Shown piece after piece: positions 1 through 10,425 of a stretch of 64,000 nucleotides of DNA. The DNA comes from Macrostomum hystrix (lineage: Eukaryota > Platyhelminthes > Macrostomidae), in NCBI GenBank assembly GCA_950097015.1, contig CATNEN010000001.1:16620501-16684500 (forward strand), written 5' to 3'. Within the stretch, counting starts at the first letter, position 1; every line of letters begins with the position of its first letter. A model generated the notes under the pieces. It made no database searches, had not been told where the DNA came from, and saw only the letters and a list, made by a program, of their open reading frames with translations. The position numbers and the translations under genes were made by a program.

Positions 1-137
1 GACGAGAAAGTCAGGGCAGATGTACACACCTGTGTGAGTGTGTGCCTGCGTACAGTATCTCAGTGCGTGTGTCCTCAGGAGTCAGCGAAATGGGCAGAAT
101 TGCCTCCTCGCTGGCTGCGGGTCTAGTGTCACCAACT
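1..137 (+). mobile_element. SINE family 1, 3' half (copy cut by window edge)
   Basis: This stretch matches the 3' half of a dispersed repeat seen again at 12288, 19207 and 60532 on the plus strand and at 6884 and 24518 on the minus strand. Shared blocks are GTACACACCTGTGTG and GGGCAGAATTGCCTC. Full copies begin with a tRNA-like head with A-box and B-box and end in ATT repeats, so this is a tRNA-derived SINE. It lies in the intron before the exon at 184. Confidence 0.75.
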
Positions 138-183
138 GACTTATTAATGAAAGAGTACTCTTACTATTCTTTTGCTTCAACAG

Positions 184-1422
184 AGTTGGTACACTCGACA
201 AATTCGTCTGATTCACGACTGGCTGGTTAAAGACCGAGCCCAGGTGTCGCTGCACAGCTACCAGGTGTCCTGCCTCGGCTTCATCGTCAAGAAGGTGCAC
301 GGCGACTTTGAGCTGCAGGGTGTCACACACGATGTGTTAGACACTCGGGTGTATCAGTCGCTTAACTCGAGGATTCAGGTATGTGCTGCGAACTACCAAG
401 GTCCCCTGAGCTCGATTCCGCGCGGCGAGGCCACAGTAATTTGGGGCGCAGTCGTGGAGAGAAGGCTTGGGGGGCTTGTCGTGCATTTTATGCAGTTTAT
501 GCAGACAGGATGTGACATGTTAGTCAAGGATGTTACATGTTAGACAGGATGTGACATGTTAGACAAGGATGTTACATGTTAGACAGGATGTGACATGTTA
601 GACAAGGATGTTACATGTTAGATAGGATGTCACATGTTAGACAAGGATGCTGCATGTTAGACACGGATGTCACATGTTAGTCAAGGATGTTACATGTTAG
701 TCAAGGATGTTACATGTTAGACAGGATGTGACATGTTAGACAAGGATGTTACATGTTAGACAGGATGTGACATGTTAGACAAGGATGTTACATGTTAGAT
801 AGGATGTCACATGTTAGACAAGGATGCTGCATGTTAGACACGGATGTCACATGTTAGTCAAGGATGTTACATGTTAGTCAAGGATGTTACATGTTAGACA
901 GGATGTGACATGTTAGACAAGGATGTTACATGTTAGACAGGATGTGACATGTTAGACAAGGATGTTACATGTTAGAGAATGATGCCACGTGTTAGATGAG
1001 GTGTTCACCTGTTACATGTGAACCTGTTAGATTACACGTTCACCTTTTAGATAAGGTGTTCACCTGTTAGATAAGGTGTTCACCTGTTACATGTGAACCT
1101 GTTAGATTACACGTTCACCTTTTAGATAAGGTGTTCACCTGTTAGACAATGTGTTCACCTGTTAGATAAGGTGTTCAAGGTGTTCACCTGTTAGACACCT
1201 GTTTGCTGAAGCAGCAGTGCCGCCCCATCCCTCTCCTAGACCGAGGAGGCGACGCAGTCAATCAAGATTGGCGAGTCGTCGTCTTCGCCGAAGCCGGGGC
1301 CGAAGTCGCTCCTGGGCAGCATGGCCGGCTCGATATCGTCGCTTAGCAACGGCAAACTGGCCAGCTCTGGCCTATCATCCATCACCAGCACGTTTTCAAG
1401 TTTTCTGCCAAAATCTAATTGA
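184..1422 (+). CDS. C-terminal exons of a CAPS/CADPS-like secretion activator (partial)
   Basis: Two exons join in phase 0: 184-378 (65 codons, acceptor TTCAACAG, donor CAG/GTATGT) and 1240-1422 (60 codons plus TGA, acceptor CCCTCTCCTAG). The first reads SWYTRQIRLIHDWL... with VKKVHGDFELQGV; the second begins TEEATQSIKIGESSSS and ends in a Ser-rich tail. The pair DF-LQGV followed by EEAT resembles the C-terminus of CAPS (UNC-31/CADPS), which primes dense-core vesicles for Ca2+-triggered release at the plasma membrane. That assignment rests on recall of the family tail and is the weak point; the exon structure is firmer. The rest of the gene lies left of the window. The intron (379-1239) holds a SINE fragment and a minisatellite. 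Confidence 0.55.
403..489 (+). mobile_element. SINE family 1, 5' fragment
   Basis: It carries the B-box-like GAGCTCGATTCCG, a GCGAGGCCAC block and GAGAAGGCTTGGGG, in the same order as the full copies. It is cut at its 3' side where the minisatellite at 489 begins. Confidence 0.7.
489..1200 (+). repeat. Minisatellite, about 20-bp units containing GTTAGACA, with higher-order structure
   Basis: Units read ACATGTTAGACAAGGATGTT with variants (CAGGATGTG, TAGGATGTC, CACGGATGTC). A block of several variant units starting near 541 is repeated almost exactly from about 718, so there is a higher-order period of about 178 bp. From about 1000 the unit changes to a GTTCACCTGTTAGATAAG type. The whole array lies in the last intron of the CAPS-like gene. 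Confidence 0.95.
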
Positions 1423-2784
1423 AACGGTAGCTGACAACCAGATTGAACATCAATTAAGTGTTTCTTGGTCCAGTTATTTACCGCTTTGAGTTTCTTCAAT
1501 CGCTTAAACAGCCTATGCCTACCACACGGAAAACTATACTCCAGCTTACTCAATATTCTACTCCAACCTACTGGAAAGTCTACTCCAGCCTACTCAAGAG
1601 TCTACTTAAAAACCTACTCAATAGTCTACTTAAAAACCTACTCAATAGTCTACTTAAAAACCTACTCAATAGTCTACTTAAAAACCTACTCAATAGTCTA
1701 GCAATGAATCTACTGAGTCTATATTTAAAGGTTGACTTATTTCACTTTAATTTGTTAGGTTTCTCTTGAATAAATACGAGTAACAATACCCCGCAATGCG
1801 ATTTTTTTACAAAGAATCAGATTTAAAAATTGTGAAATAATTTTTTGTCCAGACAGTGTTTTTTGATGCTCATTTTTATTTGCTTTTTCTGCAACAATGT
1901 CTGTTAGTTAAACTTCTATTTTTATTGATTTGGTCCTGTCTGTGTCACTTCTGAGGTCATGATTTTTTAATATTTTTAGATCTTGGACTTTAGAATTTTC
2001 AGGGATGATATTTTAGGATCTTTAAGTTTGGGGCAATTTTATATTTGAACTATTCAGTTTTTTCTGTTTTGGGATAATTTGGGATCTGGGAGTTTTACTG
2101 TCGTAATTTTTGGTACTGAACTGGTGCTGTTGCAAAATATCTATTCGCGGTCTCATTAAACATATTGTAAAGTACTAAGTTGATTTCGATAGTAAAAGTA
2201 CAGCTGAATGTTTTTCATACGCTGATTGTTGTCTAGTCCGTCAGTTTAATCGGATTAAGCTTGACTTTTAAAAACTGATCTCGCTTCATATTTCCTATTT
2301 TTCATATCCTTATTGTCATTCTGAATGTTCAATTCAATTACGGATTTTCCGACGAAAGAAAATATTTTTTATGTTAGCATTCCGATTGCACTACTAATGC
2401 TACCCATTGTCAGTAGCATCGAGAGCTTTTTACGCTCAGATTATATAAGGCAAAAAAATTTCCGAATATCGAATTATTTTTCCCATCATCTATTGAATTC
2501 GATTTACAGATAGTTTGATGTGGTGATTGATTTTTGTTATGTTTAAGCCTATAGTGCAATGTTGTTAATCGTCTGTGTATACAGTATTAGAACCATAGCT
2601 TCAATGTACGATAATAAAACTACAATGGTTTCCTATTGAAACAGCATTCAATGACCTGTAGTCATTTCGAACTTATAGTCCAGCTTCTTACAAAATGCGA
2701 TTGTTCACAGTCATAATTCATACTTGAAAGACACTGTTCTAATCTGTTTTTTTGGGGAAATGTAAAAGTAACCTTACGAACACA
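1423..2784. other. AT-rich intergenic sequence
   Basis: This follows the stop codon of the CAPS-like gene. Apart from a short minisatellite at 1590-1705 I see no exon-like open frame or RNA gene. It probably includes the 3' UTR. Confidence 0.5.
1590..1705 (+). repeat. Short minisatellite, 24-bp unit
   Basis: About four to five copies of a 24-bp unit containing CTCAATAGTCTACTTAAAAA. The period is a multiple of three, so the frame stays open; the predicted repetitive peptide is not taken as a gene. Confidence 0.9.
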
Positions 2785-2965
2785 TTATAAATCTGTTAGT
2801 CACAGACTAGAATCTGTTAGACACGGACTGGAATCTGTTCGACACAAACTAGAACCTGTTAGACACAAGACTAGAATATTTTAGTCAAAGAAATGAACCT
2901 ATTAGATACTCAATAGAACCTGTTAGACACAGACTTAAACCTGTGAGACACAGAATTGAATTTCT
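2785..2965 (+). repeat. Degenerate minisatellite with CTGTTAGACACAGACT units
   Basis: Eight or nine diverged units of about 21-23 bp built around CTGTTAGACACA. The GTTAGACA core is the same as in the arrays at 489, 20040 (complement), 36905 and 37445 (complement). Confidence 0.8.
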
Positions 2966-4035
2966 ATCGAAAAAGCGGTTCTGCTTCTGGCTCGATAGAA
3001 TCTCTCAGCAGTGTCCAGGGAATGGAACTTCTGTTACAGACTTACAAATCTAATTTTCTCTTGTACGAGAGGAGTTCTGTTTCTTGAGCTCGGAGTCGAT
3101 AAGGTTTTAGCACCGCCCAAACTGTACTCAAGCTCTGCGTGTTCTGTTTCTGATGAGGCTAAAAACGTCAAAGGAAATGAAGTAAAGTTGAGAAAGCAGA
3201 AGTAAAGTATGTAAGAAAAATTTTTTGGGATGCGGTTTTTTTGGGATTTCAGATCTTTGAGTGCGGAAATTTCAGGTCATCAATTCAATCAATTATTTGT
3301 CATTTGTCAGGGCTTCATATTCTGCTTTCCTCCCTCCGTCCCGAAAGGGGGAATTTAGTTGCTAGTCAATTGTACTAAAAATGAAAACTGTGTGTCTGCC
3401 AATTCACTCCATGCGAACGCTTTGTCCGATTTTCGCGATTCTTTCTCTAAAAAATCGCCTTCTAAACGATTAGAATAGGGCTCGAGATTTCAATAATTGG
3501 ACTTTCATATTTCGCAATGTTAGCGAGACCTCTCCTATTTTCTATCCCTAAAAACTGCAGCCTATATACTCGACTTCATCGATCATTGTGCCGCTTTCGT
3601 TTCTTTTCTTAGCTCCGAAGTTTATCGGTACTTTAGCTGTGCGGAATGCAGGACAAATTTCAGCATCAGTTTTGCTACTGCTTCTTTTTATTATAATCTT
3701 CTATCATCTGCAGTTAAAAACAGAAGTATCAGTTTTGCATTCTTTATTCGGTTTTTTGGTACAATTAACTGTTAATGGTAAGCGCTTTTGATTAGCTACT
3801 GTCGAAGCAAATATTTGTTAGCTTTATTACTCTTCTCGCTCTCAGAAAAGAATATAATATTTTGTGAGTACAGCAGAAAGTGTAATTTAATTGATACATA
3901 ACGGGGGAAAGAGTTTTACAGCATATACGAGGTATGTCCCAAAAGTAGTGTTTCTTTTTATCATACTAGCCGTACCTTTTGTCCATAATTGTGATTTTTA
4001 CAGTCTTATTGTCTTTATATATTAACTGTATATAC
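2966..4035. other. AT-rich sequence without a supported gene
   Basis: Only short open frames occur and none has flanking splice signals or a recognisable motif. Near 3930 the string GAGGTATGTCCCAAAAGTA resembles a mariner end, but no partner end was found. Confidence 0.4.
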
Positions 4036-4210
4036 TTAATCCCCAGCTTGGCCCGGCCTATTTCCTATTAATTCTATGTATTCATTATTTAACTGGCCTA
4101 AGCCAGTCATTTAACGGCCTATGCCGATTAAACATATAGTCTATGGTCACAGTTGCTGTAAACTGTTTTAGTAGTGCAATCTCGGGAGCCGGGCCAAGCT
4201 TTAGGATTAA
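4036..4210. mobile_element. MITE-like element with ~23-bp terminal inverted repeats
   Basis: The left end (TTAATCCCCAGCTTGGCCCG at 4036) and the reverse complement of the right end (4187-4210, TTAATCCTAAAGCTTGGCCC) match with few differences. No coding capacity lies between them. It is interpreted as a small non-autonomous DNA transposon; the family is unknown. Confidence 0.5.
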
Positions 4211-4216
4211 ATACTA

Positions 4217-4352
4217 TAATACCCCCCTGAACTCGTTGTCTATGGCCTAGGAACGGCTTCGGACTGCGCTTCTGGGCCTCGGCTTCGCCTTGGGCCAAGA
4301 AACGCGTCCTCAGCCGTTCGTAGGCCAAAGAAACGAAATCAGGGGGGTATTA
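4217..4352. mobile_element. MITE-like element with perfect 14-bp inverted repeats
   Basis: TAATACCCCCCTGA at 4217-4230 is perfectly inverted at 4339-4352. The 136-bp element is non-coding. It sits directly beside another inverted-repeat element and a Tc1-like transposon, so this spot has collected insertions. Confidence 0.55.
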
Positions 4353-4371
4353 TTCTATACTTAACTATATA

Positions 4372-5818
4372 CACTCAGCCACATTGAAAAGTTTCCACCC
4401 TAGCGCGCGAAGGGGCAACGTTTTGGTCTGTGGAGATATTCGTGGTTTGAGCCATAGACAAATATATAATCCGGAATCGACCGAAGCAAAGGAACAGCAA
4501 AGAAACAAAGTACGCGAGCATGGGTGACAACTCGCCCAGAACAGGGTCAGTAACGCGTATAGCAGCCACGTGAGTGCAGCAGAGCGCTCACTCTCCGGGG
4601 CATCCCCAGAACCAGGCGTCGCAGAAAATCTTGCGGTAGTTGTTGCCATGCAGTAGACAGTGATTCGCGCAGTTGGGCAACATTTTGCGGCGGATTGTCG
4701 CGCCGAATCGAGCGCTTCAGGTAATCCCAAACGTGCTCTATGGGATTCATGTCCGGTGATCGGGACGGCCAGCGCAAGGTTCGCAGGTGCAGCAGCTCCT
4801 TCAGATGTGCCACAGCGGCTGCGCGATGCGGTGGGGCGTTGTCGTCTTGGAGGACGCAGTTCCTCACGCCACCACATGAAGCATCAATGAAGGGCAGCAG
4901 GCGCGTCTGTAGAAGGTTGGCGTACGACTCGGCAGTCACAGTCGCATCCAGGAACACGAGCTCCGTCTTCGCGTGCATTGTGATGCCTGCCCACACGTGA
5001 ATAGAAGCTGACTGGCTCTCAGAGTTTTGCACGTGCTGCGGCAGCATCTCCTGGCGCGGCTGGCGCCACACGCGAATGCGGCCGTCGGCACGGAACAATC
5101 GAAAGCGGCTCTCATCTGTGAAAATCACTCGCCGCCACTGCTGCTGCCTCCAGTGGACCCTTTGCATTGCCCATTGTTCCCGGCTGGCCACATGGGTTGG
5201 GGTCAGGCGTGACCGTTTGCGCATCTTACGGGATCGCAGCCCCGACTCCCGCAATCGTCGTCGGATGGTTTGGGCGCTCAGGACATTCCCTCGCCTGCTT
5301 CTTTCAGCCCACATCAGCCGTAGCAGGGTGGCTGGCAATGTGGGGCTTCCCTTTACCATTCGCAGCAATCGCCGGTCCGCCCTCCTAGTTGTACTGCGCA
5401 TATTGAGCCGCAGGCCGCGCGTGGCGTGCGCCACGCTGCCCGTTTCTCTGCACTTGATCTGCAGTTTGCGGATTGCTGTGTGTGACCGCCCAATTTGGCG
5501 AGCAACAGCTCGGATGGACATCCCAGCGTCCAGCATGCCAATGGCGCGCGCTCGTTCCAGGTCGGTCATTTGGCGAACCATTGCGTTCGGTTGCGAACGT
5601 GGATTTTAGACTCCTGTAAGATGCTGCTGTCTGCTCCATGTGACTGTTTCCTTCGACTTGTCTGGCGTCTATGACCCAAGTTTTTGAATTCTATGGCCCA
5701 AGTGCGTGTTGACGAAATCATCAATCGTCTATGGCACAAGTCTGGCGACAAAAACCAGTTTTGAAACTCTAAATATACAACTTGCGCGAGGGTGGAAACT
5801 TTTCAATGTTGCTGAGTG
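4372..5818 (-). mobile_element. Complete Tc1/mariner-type transposon (1447 bp)
   Basis: The element starts CACTCAGCCACATTGAAAAG and ends with its inverted copy. About 35 bp match at the two ends with two mismatches (positions 9 and 31 of the repeat). TA dinucleotides flank both ends (4370-4371 and 5819-5820), as expected for Tc1/mariner target duplication. It contains one uninterrupted transposase on the minus strand. Intact ends and an intact frame imply a recent insertion. Confidence 0.93.
4547..5581 (-). CDS. Tc1-like transposase, DD34E, intact
   Basis: A 344-residue open frame of full family length. The N-terminal half is a paired-type helix-turn-helix DNA-binding region (MSIRAVARQIGRSHTAIRKL near residues 21-40). 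The catalytic triad is Asp156 in VIFTDESRF, Asp247 in LQDDNAPPHR and Glu282 in SPDMNPIEHVWDYL; 34 residues separate the last two, which is the Tc1 DD34E signature. The enzyme would cut at the terminal inverted repeats and insert the element at TA sites. The first ATG lies about 237 bp inside the right-hand end of the element. No frameshift or stop is seen, so it may be functional. Confidence 0.95.
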   Translation of the reverse strand: MVRQMTDLERARAIGMLDAGMSIRAVARQIGRSHTAIRKLQIKCRETGSVAHATRGLRLNMRSTTRRADRRLLRMVKGSPTLPATLLRLMWAERSRRGNVLSAQTIRRRLRESGLRSRKMRKRSRLTPTHVASREQWAMQRVHWRQQQWRRVIFTDESRFRLFRADGRIRVWRQPRQEMLPQHVQNSESQSASIHVWAGITMHAKTELVFLDATVTAESYANLLQTRLLPFIDASCGGVRNCVLQDDNAPPHRAAAVAHLKELLHLRTLRWPSRSPDMNPIEHVWDYLKRSIRRDNPPQNVAQLRESLSTAWQQLPQDFLRRLVLGMPRRVSALLHSRGCYTRY

Positions 5819-5820
5819 TA

Positions 5821-6883
5821 TATTAACTCAAACATATTTTTAAACGGACTATGGAAACGAAAGTTATGAACAAAAAAGTGACAGGACTTCTACCATAGAA
5901 TTACAGTAAATCGAAAAGTTTTTGCAAAAGTGCTTTTGGTTGAGTACACTCTTTCAATCAAAAATTCTTCTCTATTTGCTGGGACATGGACTTGTCTCTT
6001 GAAAAAAACACATTCTGAAAAACTTAAGCAGCAGATTGCTTCTCACTGGATCTGACAACGCGGGGATCAGCGGCAGCGCGTGTGTCAGGAGAAGCTGGAG
6101 CTTGTCAGACAACATGGTTTTGGCAAATTGTTGTTACTGGTGACGGGAGTCCACGGTTTGGATGGCCTTGTTAAGGCAGACCCTCCTGTTAAGGCAGAAT
6201 ATAGACTAGATGTCAATGGATAGCAGCATGAGATATCAAATAAATGGTTTGGAATTTGTGGGGAAAAGCATTTGATATCTAGGGAATATCTGAAAGAGAA
6301 AAAGCATTAGATTTCCTGGGGGATAACATACTACTTTAAGGGTATAGCAATTTTTTTTCAAGAGGAAAAAAATTTATTAAAGGGATGCATGGTTTAATGC
6401 GTTCGTTACTCTCTGAGTAAGGTGTGTTACACACACCGGTGGCGCTGGCGCTTTGTGCGTGCGTGCGTGTACTCGGGAGGCGGTGGGGGCGTGGGGTGGC
6501 TGGCTGCGCCGGCTCGTTTTAAGCCCCCGCACTCCTGCCGTCTCACCTCTGCCGCGATTTGTTAAATTTTTTTTCTAAATCTGTTTTAATTCTCTGATTC
6601 GCCAAATATACTCCGCATTCGTTCCGATCCTTTCGGGATCTTTTGTTCGGCCGCTGCCTGCCTTTCGCACTCGCTGTCTTCCTCGCTTCTGGTCCCTCCG
6701 GTGTGTTTAACAAGGGGGAAGCATGGATTATCGACGGAATAGAATGAATTATCGAGAGGATAGCATTCTGAAAAACTTTCGTAATTGCACAGATTATTTC
6801 CATGGCAGGTTTAAGCTCCACAAAGGGGGGCATTGTTGCTAGTTGCTAGTTGCTAGTAATCAACTAATAATAATAATAATAAT
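5821..6883. other. Non-coding stretch with a GC-rich patch
   Basis: No supported gene. Around 6430-6540 the base composition rises sharply (GTGCGTGCGTGCGTG, then a G-rich run), which could mark a promoter or CpG-rich patch, but no associated exon was found. Confidence 0.35.
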
Positions 6884-7235
6884 TGCAGGAGGGCTGCGGG
6901 CAATGGAACATCATTTGGTGACACTAGACCCGCAGCCAGCGAGGAGGCAATTCTGCCCATTTCGCAGAATGCTCCTGAGCACACACGCACACAAATACTG
7001 TACGCAGGCATACGCTCACGCAGGTGTACATCTGCCCTGGCTTTCTCATCGTCAGGCAGTGTACACTCTCACTGTGCCTTGGAGGGTTGGCCCTAAAGGA
7101 CGTAAATTGCACGACAAGCCCCCAAGCCTTCTCTCCGCGGCTGCGCCCCAAATGAATGTGGCCTCGCCGCGGAATCGAGCTCAGGGACCTTGGTGAGAGA
7201 GAGCGAACACGTTAACTGCTCTGCCACTCACCCCC
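6884..7235 (-). mobile_element. SINE family 1, nearly full length
   Basis: Read on the minus strand it has, in order, the tRNA-like head (GAGTGGCAGAGCAG, then GAGCTCGATTCCGCGG), the GCGAGGCCACATTCATTTGG block, the GTACACTGCCTGACGATGAG block, GGGCAGAATTGCCTC, and a tail that ends in ATT repeats (6872-6890 on the plus strand). It is one of the best copies for building a consensus. Confidence 0.85.
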
Positions 7236-7738
7236 AAATAAGTGGTAATTACAGGATTAATGTGTTTATAACTGCAAAGTTTTCAAATTTGTAGATCTTG
7301 AAAAATTATGGTGTTTATCTGTATATTTTACTTCATCGGTGTGCTAAAATTAGAATCTTCTTAAAATGTGAAGGCATATGCAAGTTGAGTTTGAAGTACA
7401 CTTATTAGGAAATTATAAGACCCGATCCGAAGTGGACCACGCGAAAACTGCTACTTTGTCACCGTGAGTGTCTGGGCCAAGTCATTAATCACACTGGTCG
7501 TGTTTCCAATAATAGTCTTTATACCTAGTGTCTGCTTCATAGTGTAGCGAATCGTTTCTTGGCTGGGAAGAGCACGTTAAGACTCGTGTCTATTTATATC
7601 TTTTCTGAATCCGGCAGTCGTGTTTCGTTTTTTCGGGAAAATTTGCTTTAGACCAAACAGGTGGGTTTGAGGACTTGTCCGAGAACTGGGTGTAAAACTA
7701 ATGCGTTGGAATTTTTCAACTGCAATTACAAAGATTGC

Positions 7739-8295
7739 TTGCTAGACACAAAGACTGTCTGTAAGACACAAATATTGACATTTAGACACAAAGATTGACA
7801 TTTAAACACAAAGATTGACATTTAGACACAAAGACAGTCATTTAGACACAATGCTCATATGCTAGACAAAATGCTCATATGCTAGACACAATGCTCATAT
7901 GCTAGACACAATGCTCATATGCTAGACACAATGCTCATATGCTAGACAAAATGCTCATATGCTAGACACAATGCTCATATGCTAGACACAATGCTCATAT
8001 GCTAGACACAATGCTCATATGCTAGACACAATGCTCATATGCTAGACACAATGCTCATATGCTAGACACAATGCTCATACGTACGAGTATGCTAGACACA
8101 ATGCTCATATGCTAGACACAATGCTCATATGCTAGACACAATGCTCATATGCTAGACACAATGCTCATATGCTAGACACAATGCTCATACGTACGAGTAT
8201 GCTAGACACAATGCTCATATGCTAGACACAATGCTCATATGCTAGACACAATGCTCATATGCTAGACACAATGCTAATATGCTAGACACAATCAC
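7739..8295 (+). repeat. Minisatellite, 20-bp unit TAGACACAATGCTCATATGC
   Basis: About 25 very uniform copies with a few degenerate ones at the left. Two units (near 8077 and 8185) carry the same CATACGTACGAGTATGC variant about 108 bp apart, indicating expansion by block duplication. The TAGACA part echoes the GTTAGACA core of other arrays. Confidence 0.95.
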
Positions 8296-8628
8296 TCACA
8301 AGTCAAACTGTCTATGTACATCTTCACTATACTTTATTATCAACTCTGAAACAAATTCTAAACAGATGGTTCTGGAGACTATGTTCATGGAGACACAGCC
8401 TGACTGCAATTCTGCAAGTGTCTCTCAGCAAACCCACCCCACAGTTTAGCTACATGCGCCTGGTTGCATGTGCTGAATTGCACATTCTGCAATACCAGTT
8501 GTGTCCTGGGGTTCTTAGGCACACACATATTTGCAAACTGGTCAAAGCCTCCACCCCCATTGCTCTGATCTTACCTAACTGATCCAATGGAAGGCTTATT
8601 TACATACTTCTGTGAACTTTGTGTGCAG

Positions 8629-8828
8629 ATAGAGCAGCAGCAGCAGCAGCAGCCGACTTTGCTAAACAGAAGCAATCTACAGGAATTGACTGCTTAAACT
8701 TCAAAGAATTCTTTGAAAGGCCTGACTGTTCTAAGGACGTCTACTTGAGAGTGAAAAATTTGTTAGTCATGTCGCATCCTCCGCCGCCACCTCCGCCGAT
8801 ACGAACAACGGAGCTAAACCAGCAGTGA
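8629..8828 (+). CDS. Possible terminal exon of an unidentified gene
   Basis: The acceptor CTTTGTGTGCAG is followed by an open frame of about 66 residues: a seven-alanine run encoded by CAG-type repeats, a central segment with GIDCLNFKEFFERP, a run of seven prolines, and a TGA stop. A GTGAGT donor overlaps the stop, so it could also be an internal exon. No matching upstream exon was found and the product is not recognised. Codon content looks exon-like but support is thin. Confidence 0.3.
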
Positions 8829-8874
8829 GTACTTGCTGTCACTTCACCCTCCCTTCACCCTTCTGAATGCAAAA

Positions 8875-9060
8875 TCTAGAAGTTATTGAACTGCCCCAAT
8901 TGTGCCAGATGTGCAGCCGACAGCACAGCTGCAGCAATTGCGCGGCGCATCTGAAAGCTGCGTACGGCTGTTCAGTCCATGGACTGGGGAGTGTCACACC
9001 CATCCCTGCAATTAACCCGGACACAGTAGAGTCAAGAATCGAAACCCAGACCTTTCAGTC
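8875..9060 (-). mobile_element. SINE family 2 (CORE-like), diverged copy
   Basis: Read on the minus strand it contains CAGTCCATGGACTGAACAGC, CGTACGCAGC and the GCGCCGCGCAATTGCTGC block found in the longer copy at 62388. The tRNA-like head is badly eroded. Confidence 0.7.
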
Positions 9061-9864
9061 GTGAGTCTGACGACGTTATCTTGGCCCTAACGACACTCTA
9101 ATCGTACAACTATATATTCTGGCCAAAAAATTCTATTTATAATAGGCTACAGTTAGGCGTTGATATTATTCAAAACCAGAATTTCGTCAAACAACTAAGA
9201 CTTAATAAATTGACTTGGCCATCATGTGCGACCTCAGGACTTCGGAACAGGTGCCAAAGTCAATCTGAACAAATTAATTTACTTTATTCGTTTGGGGTCG
9301 GGGCACTTAAGAGGCCGATATGAACATTTGAAAACAGGAAATCAAATTTAGTCACAAGGTGTCAAGCTAAAGCTATCTGCTAAACTGACAGCTATAACAA
9401 AATGTTTCTGTAAGAACCAGGGATGTACATCGGTGTACAACCCCGCGAAATCGAGCTCAGGACGTTTGTGCGAAAGTTTGACGTGTTAAAACTTACTCAC
9501 AAAATAAATTTCTAATCAATATTTCCACTAACTCCCACACAACTATTTTTAGCGTGTAGCTTGACTAGCTTTCTTGGTCACACTAACACAGCGAGGCAAA
9601 GCCATTTGATTTCAGATCTACCATTATCGATCGGCGTCTATTGATCTACAATGGTCAACAGAATTTTAGTTTGTTTATAATGAACTGAAACCCAGAGGGC
9701 TAGCATGATAGCACACAAATTGTTTAAATTGTAATGCTAAACAATTGAGTACTCGTTTTATTGTTGACATTGTTTTGGAATTTGAAATTGCTGAAATGGA
9801 CAGTTAAAAAGGAAATTTTAATCAAAAAGACGAAATAAATAATATAAAAAATTCATTTTCATTT
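9061..9864. other. Intergenic sequence with a SINE fragment
   Basis: No supported gene. A short minus-strand fragment of SINE family 1 (AATCGAGCTCAGGACG) lies at about 9440-9500. Confidence 0.4.
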
Positions 9865-10425
9865 AAAGATGGAATCCCAATTACCAAACACGGAATCTCA
9901 ATCATAAAACACGGAATCCCAATCCTGAAACACGGAATCCCAATAAAAAAACACGGAATCCCAATCCTGAAACACGGAATCCCAATCCTGAAACACGGAA
10001 TCCCAATCATAAAATACGGAATCCCAATTACAAAACACGGAATCCCAATTACAAAACACGGAATCCCAGTTTTAAAACACGGAATCCCAGTTATAAAACA
10101 CGGAATCCCAGTTATAAAACACGGAATCCCAGTTATAAAACACGGAATCCCAATCATAAAACACGGAATCCCAATCCTGAAATACGGAATCCCAGTTATA
10201 AAACACGGAATCCCAGTTATAAAACACGGAATCCCAGTTATAAAACACGGAATCCCAGTTATAAAACACGGAATCCCAGTTACAAAACACGGAATCCCAA
10301 TCATAAAACACGGAATCCCAATCCTGAAACACGGAATCCCAGTTATAAAACACGGAATCCCAATCCTGAAACACGGAATCCCAGTTATAAAACACGGAAT
10401 CCCAATCCTGAAACACAAAATCTCA
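9865..10425 (+). repeat. Minisatellite, 21-bp unit containing CACGGAATCCCAGTTATAAA
   Basis: About 26 copies with two main variants (AATCCTGAAA and AGTTATAAAA after CCC). The period is a multiple of three, so both strands give long repetitive open frames; these are by-products of the array. No gene was identified around it. Confidence 0.95.

Noticed and set aside
1236-1553. 105-residue minus-strand open frame over the last CAPS-like exon
   Set aside because: It is the antisense of a plus-strand exon that has a good acceptor, in-phase join and stop codon.
3930-3950. Mariner-like terminal string GAGGTATGTCCCAAAAGTA
   Set aside because: No inverted partner or transposase frame was found within several kilobases other than the separate Tc1-like element, which has its own ends.
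7739-8295. CRISPR-like array
   Set aside because: Units are contiguous direct repeats with no unique spacers, and the genome is clearly eukaryotic.
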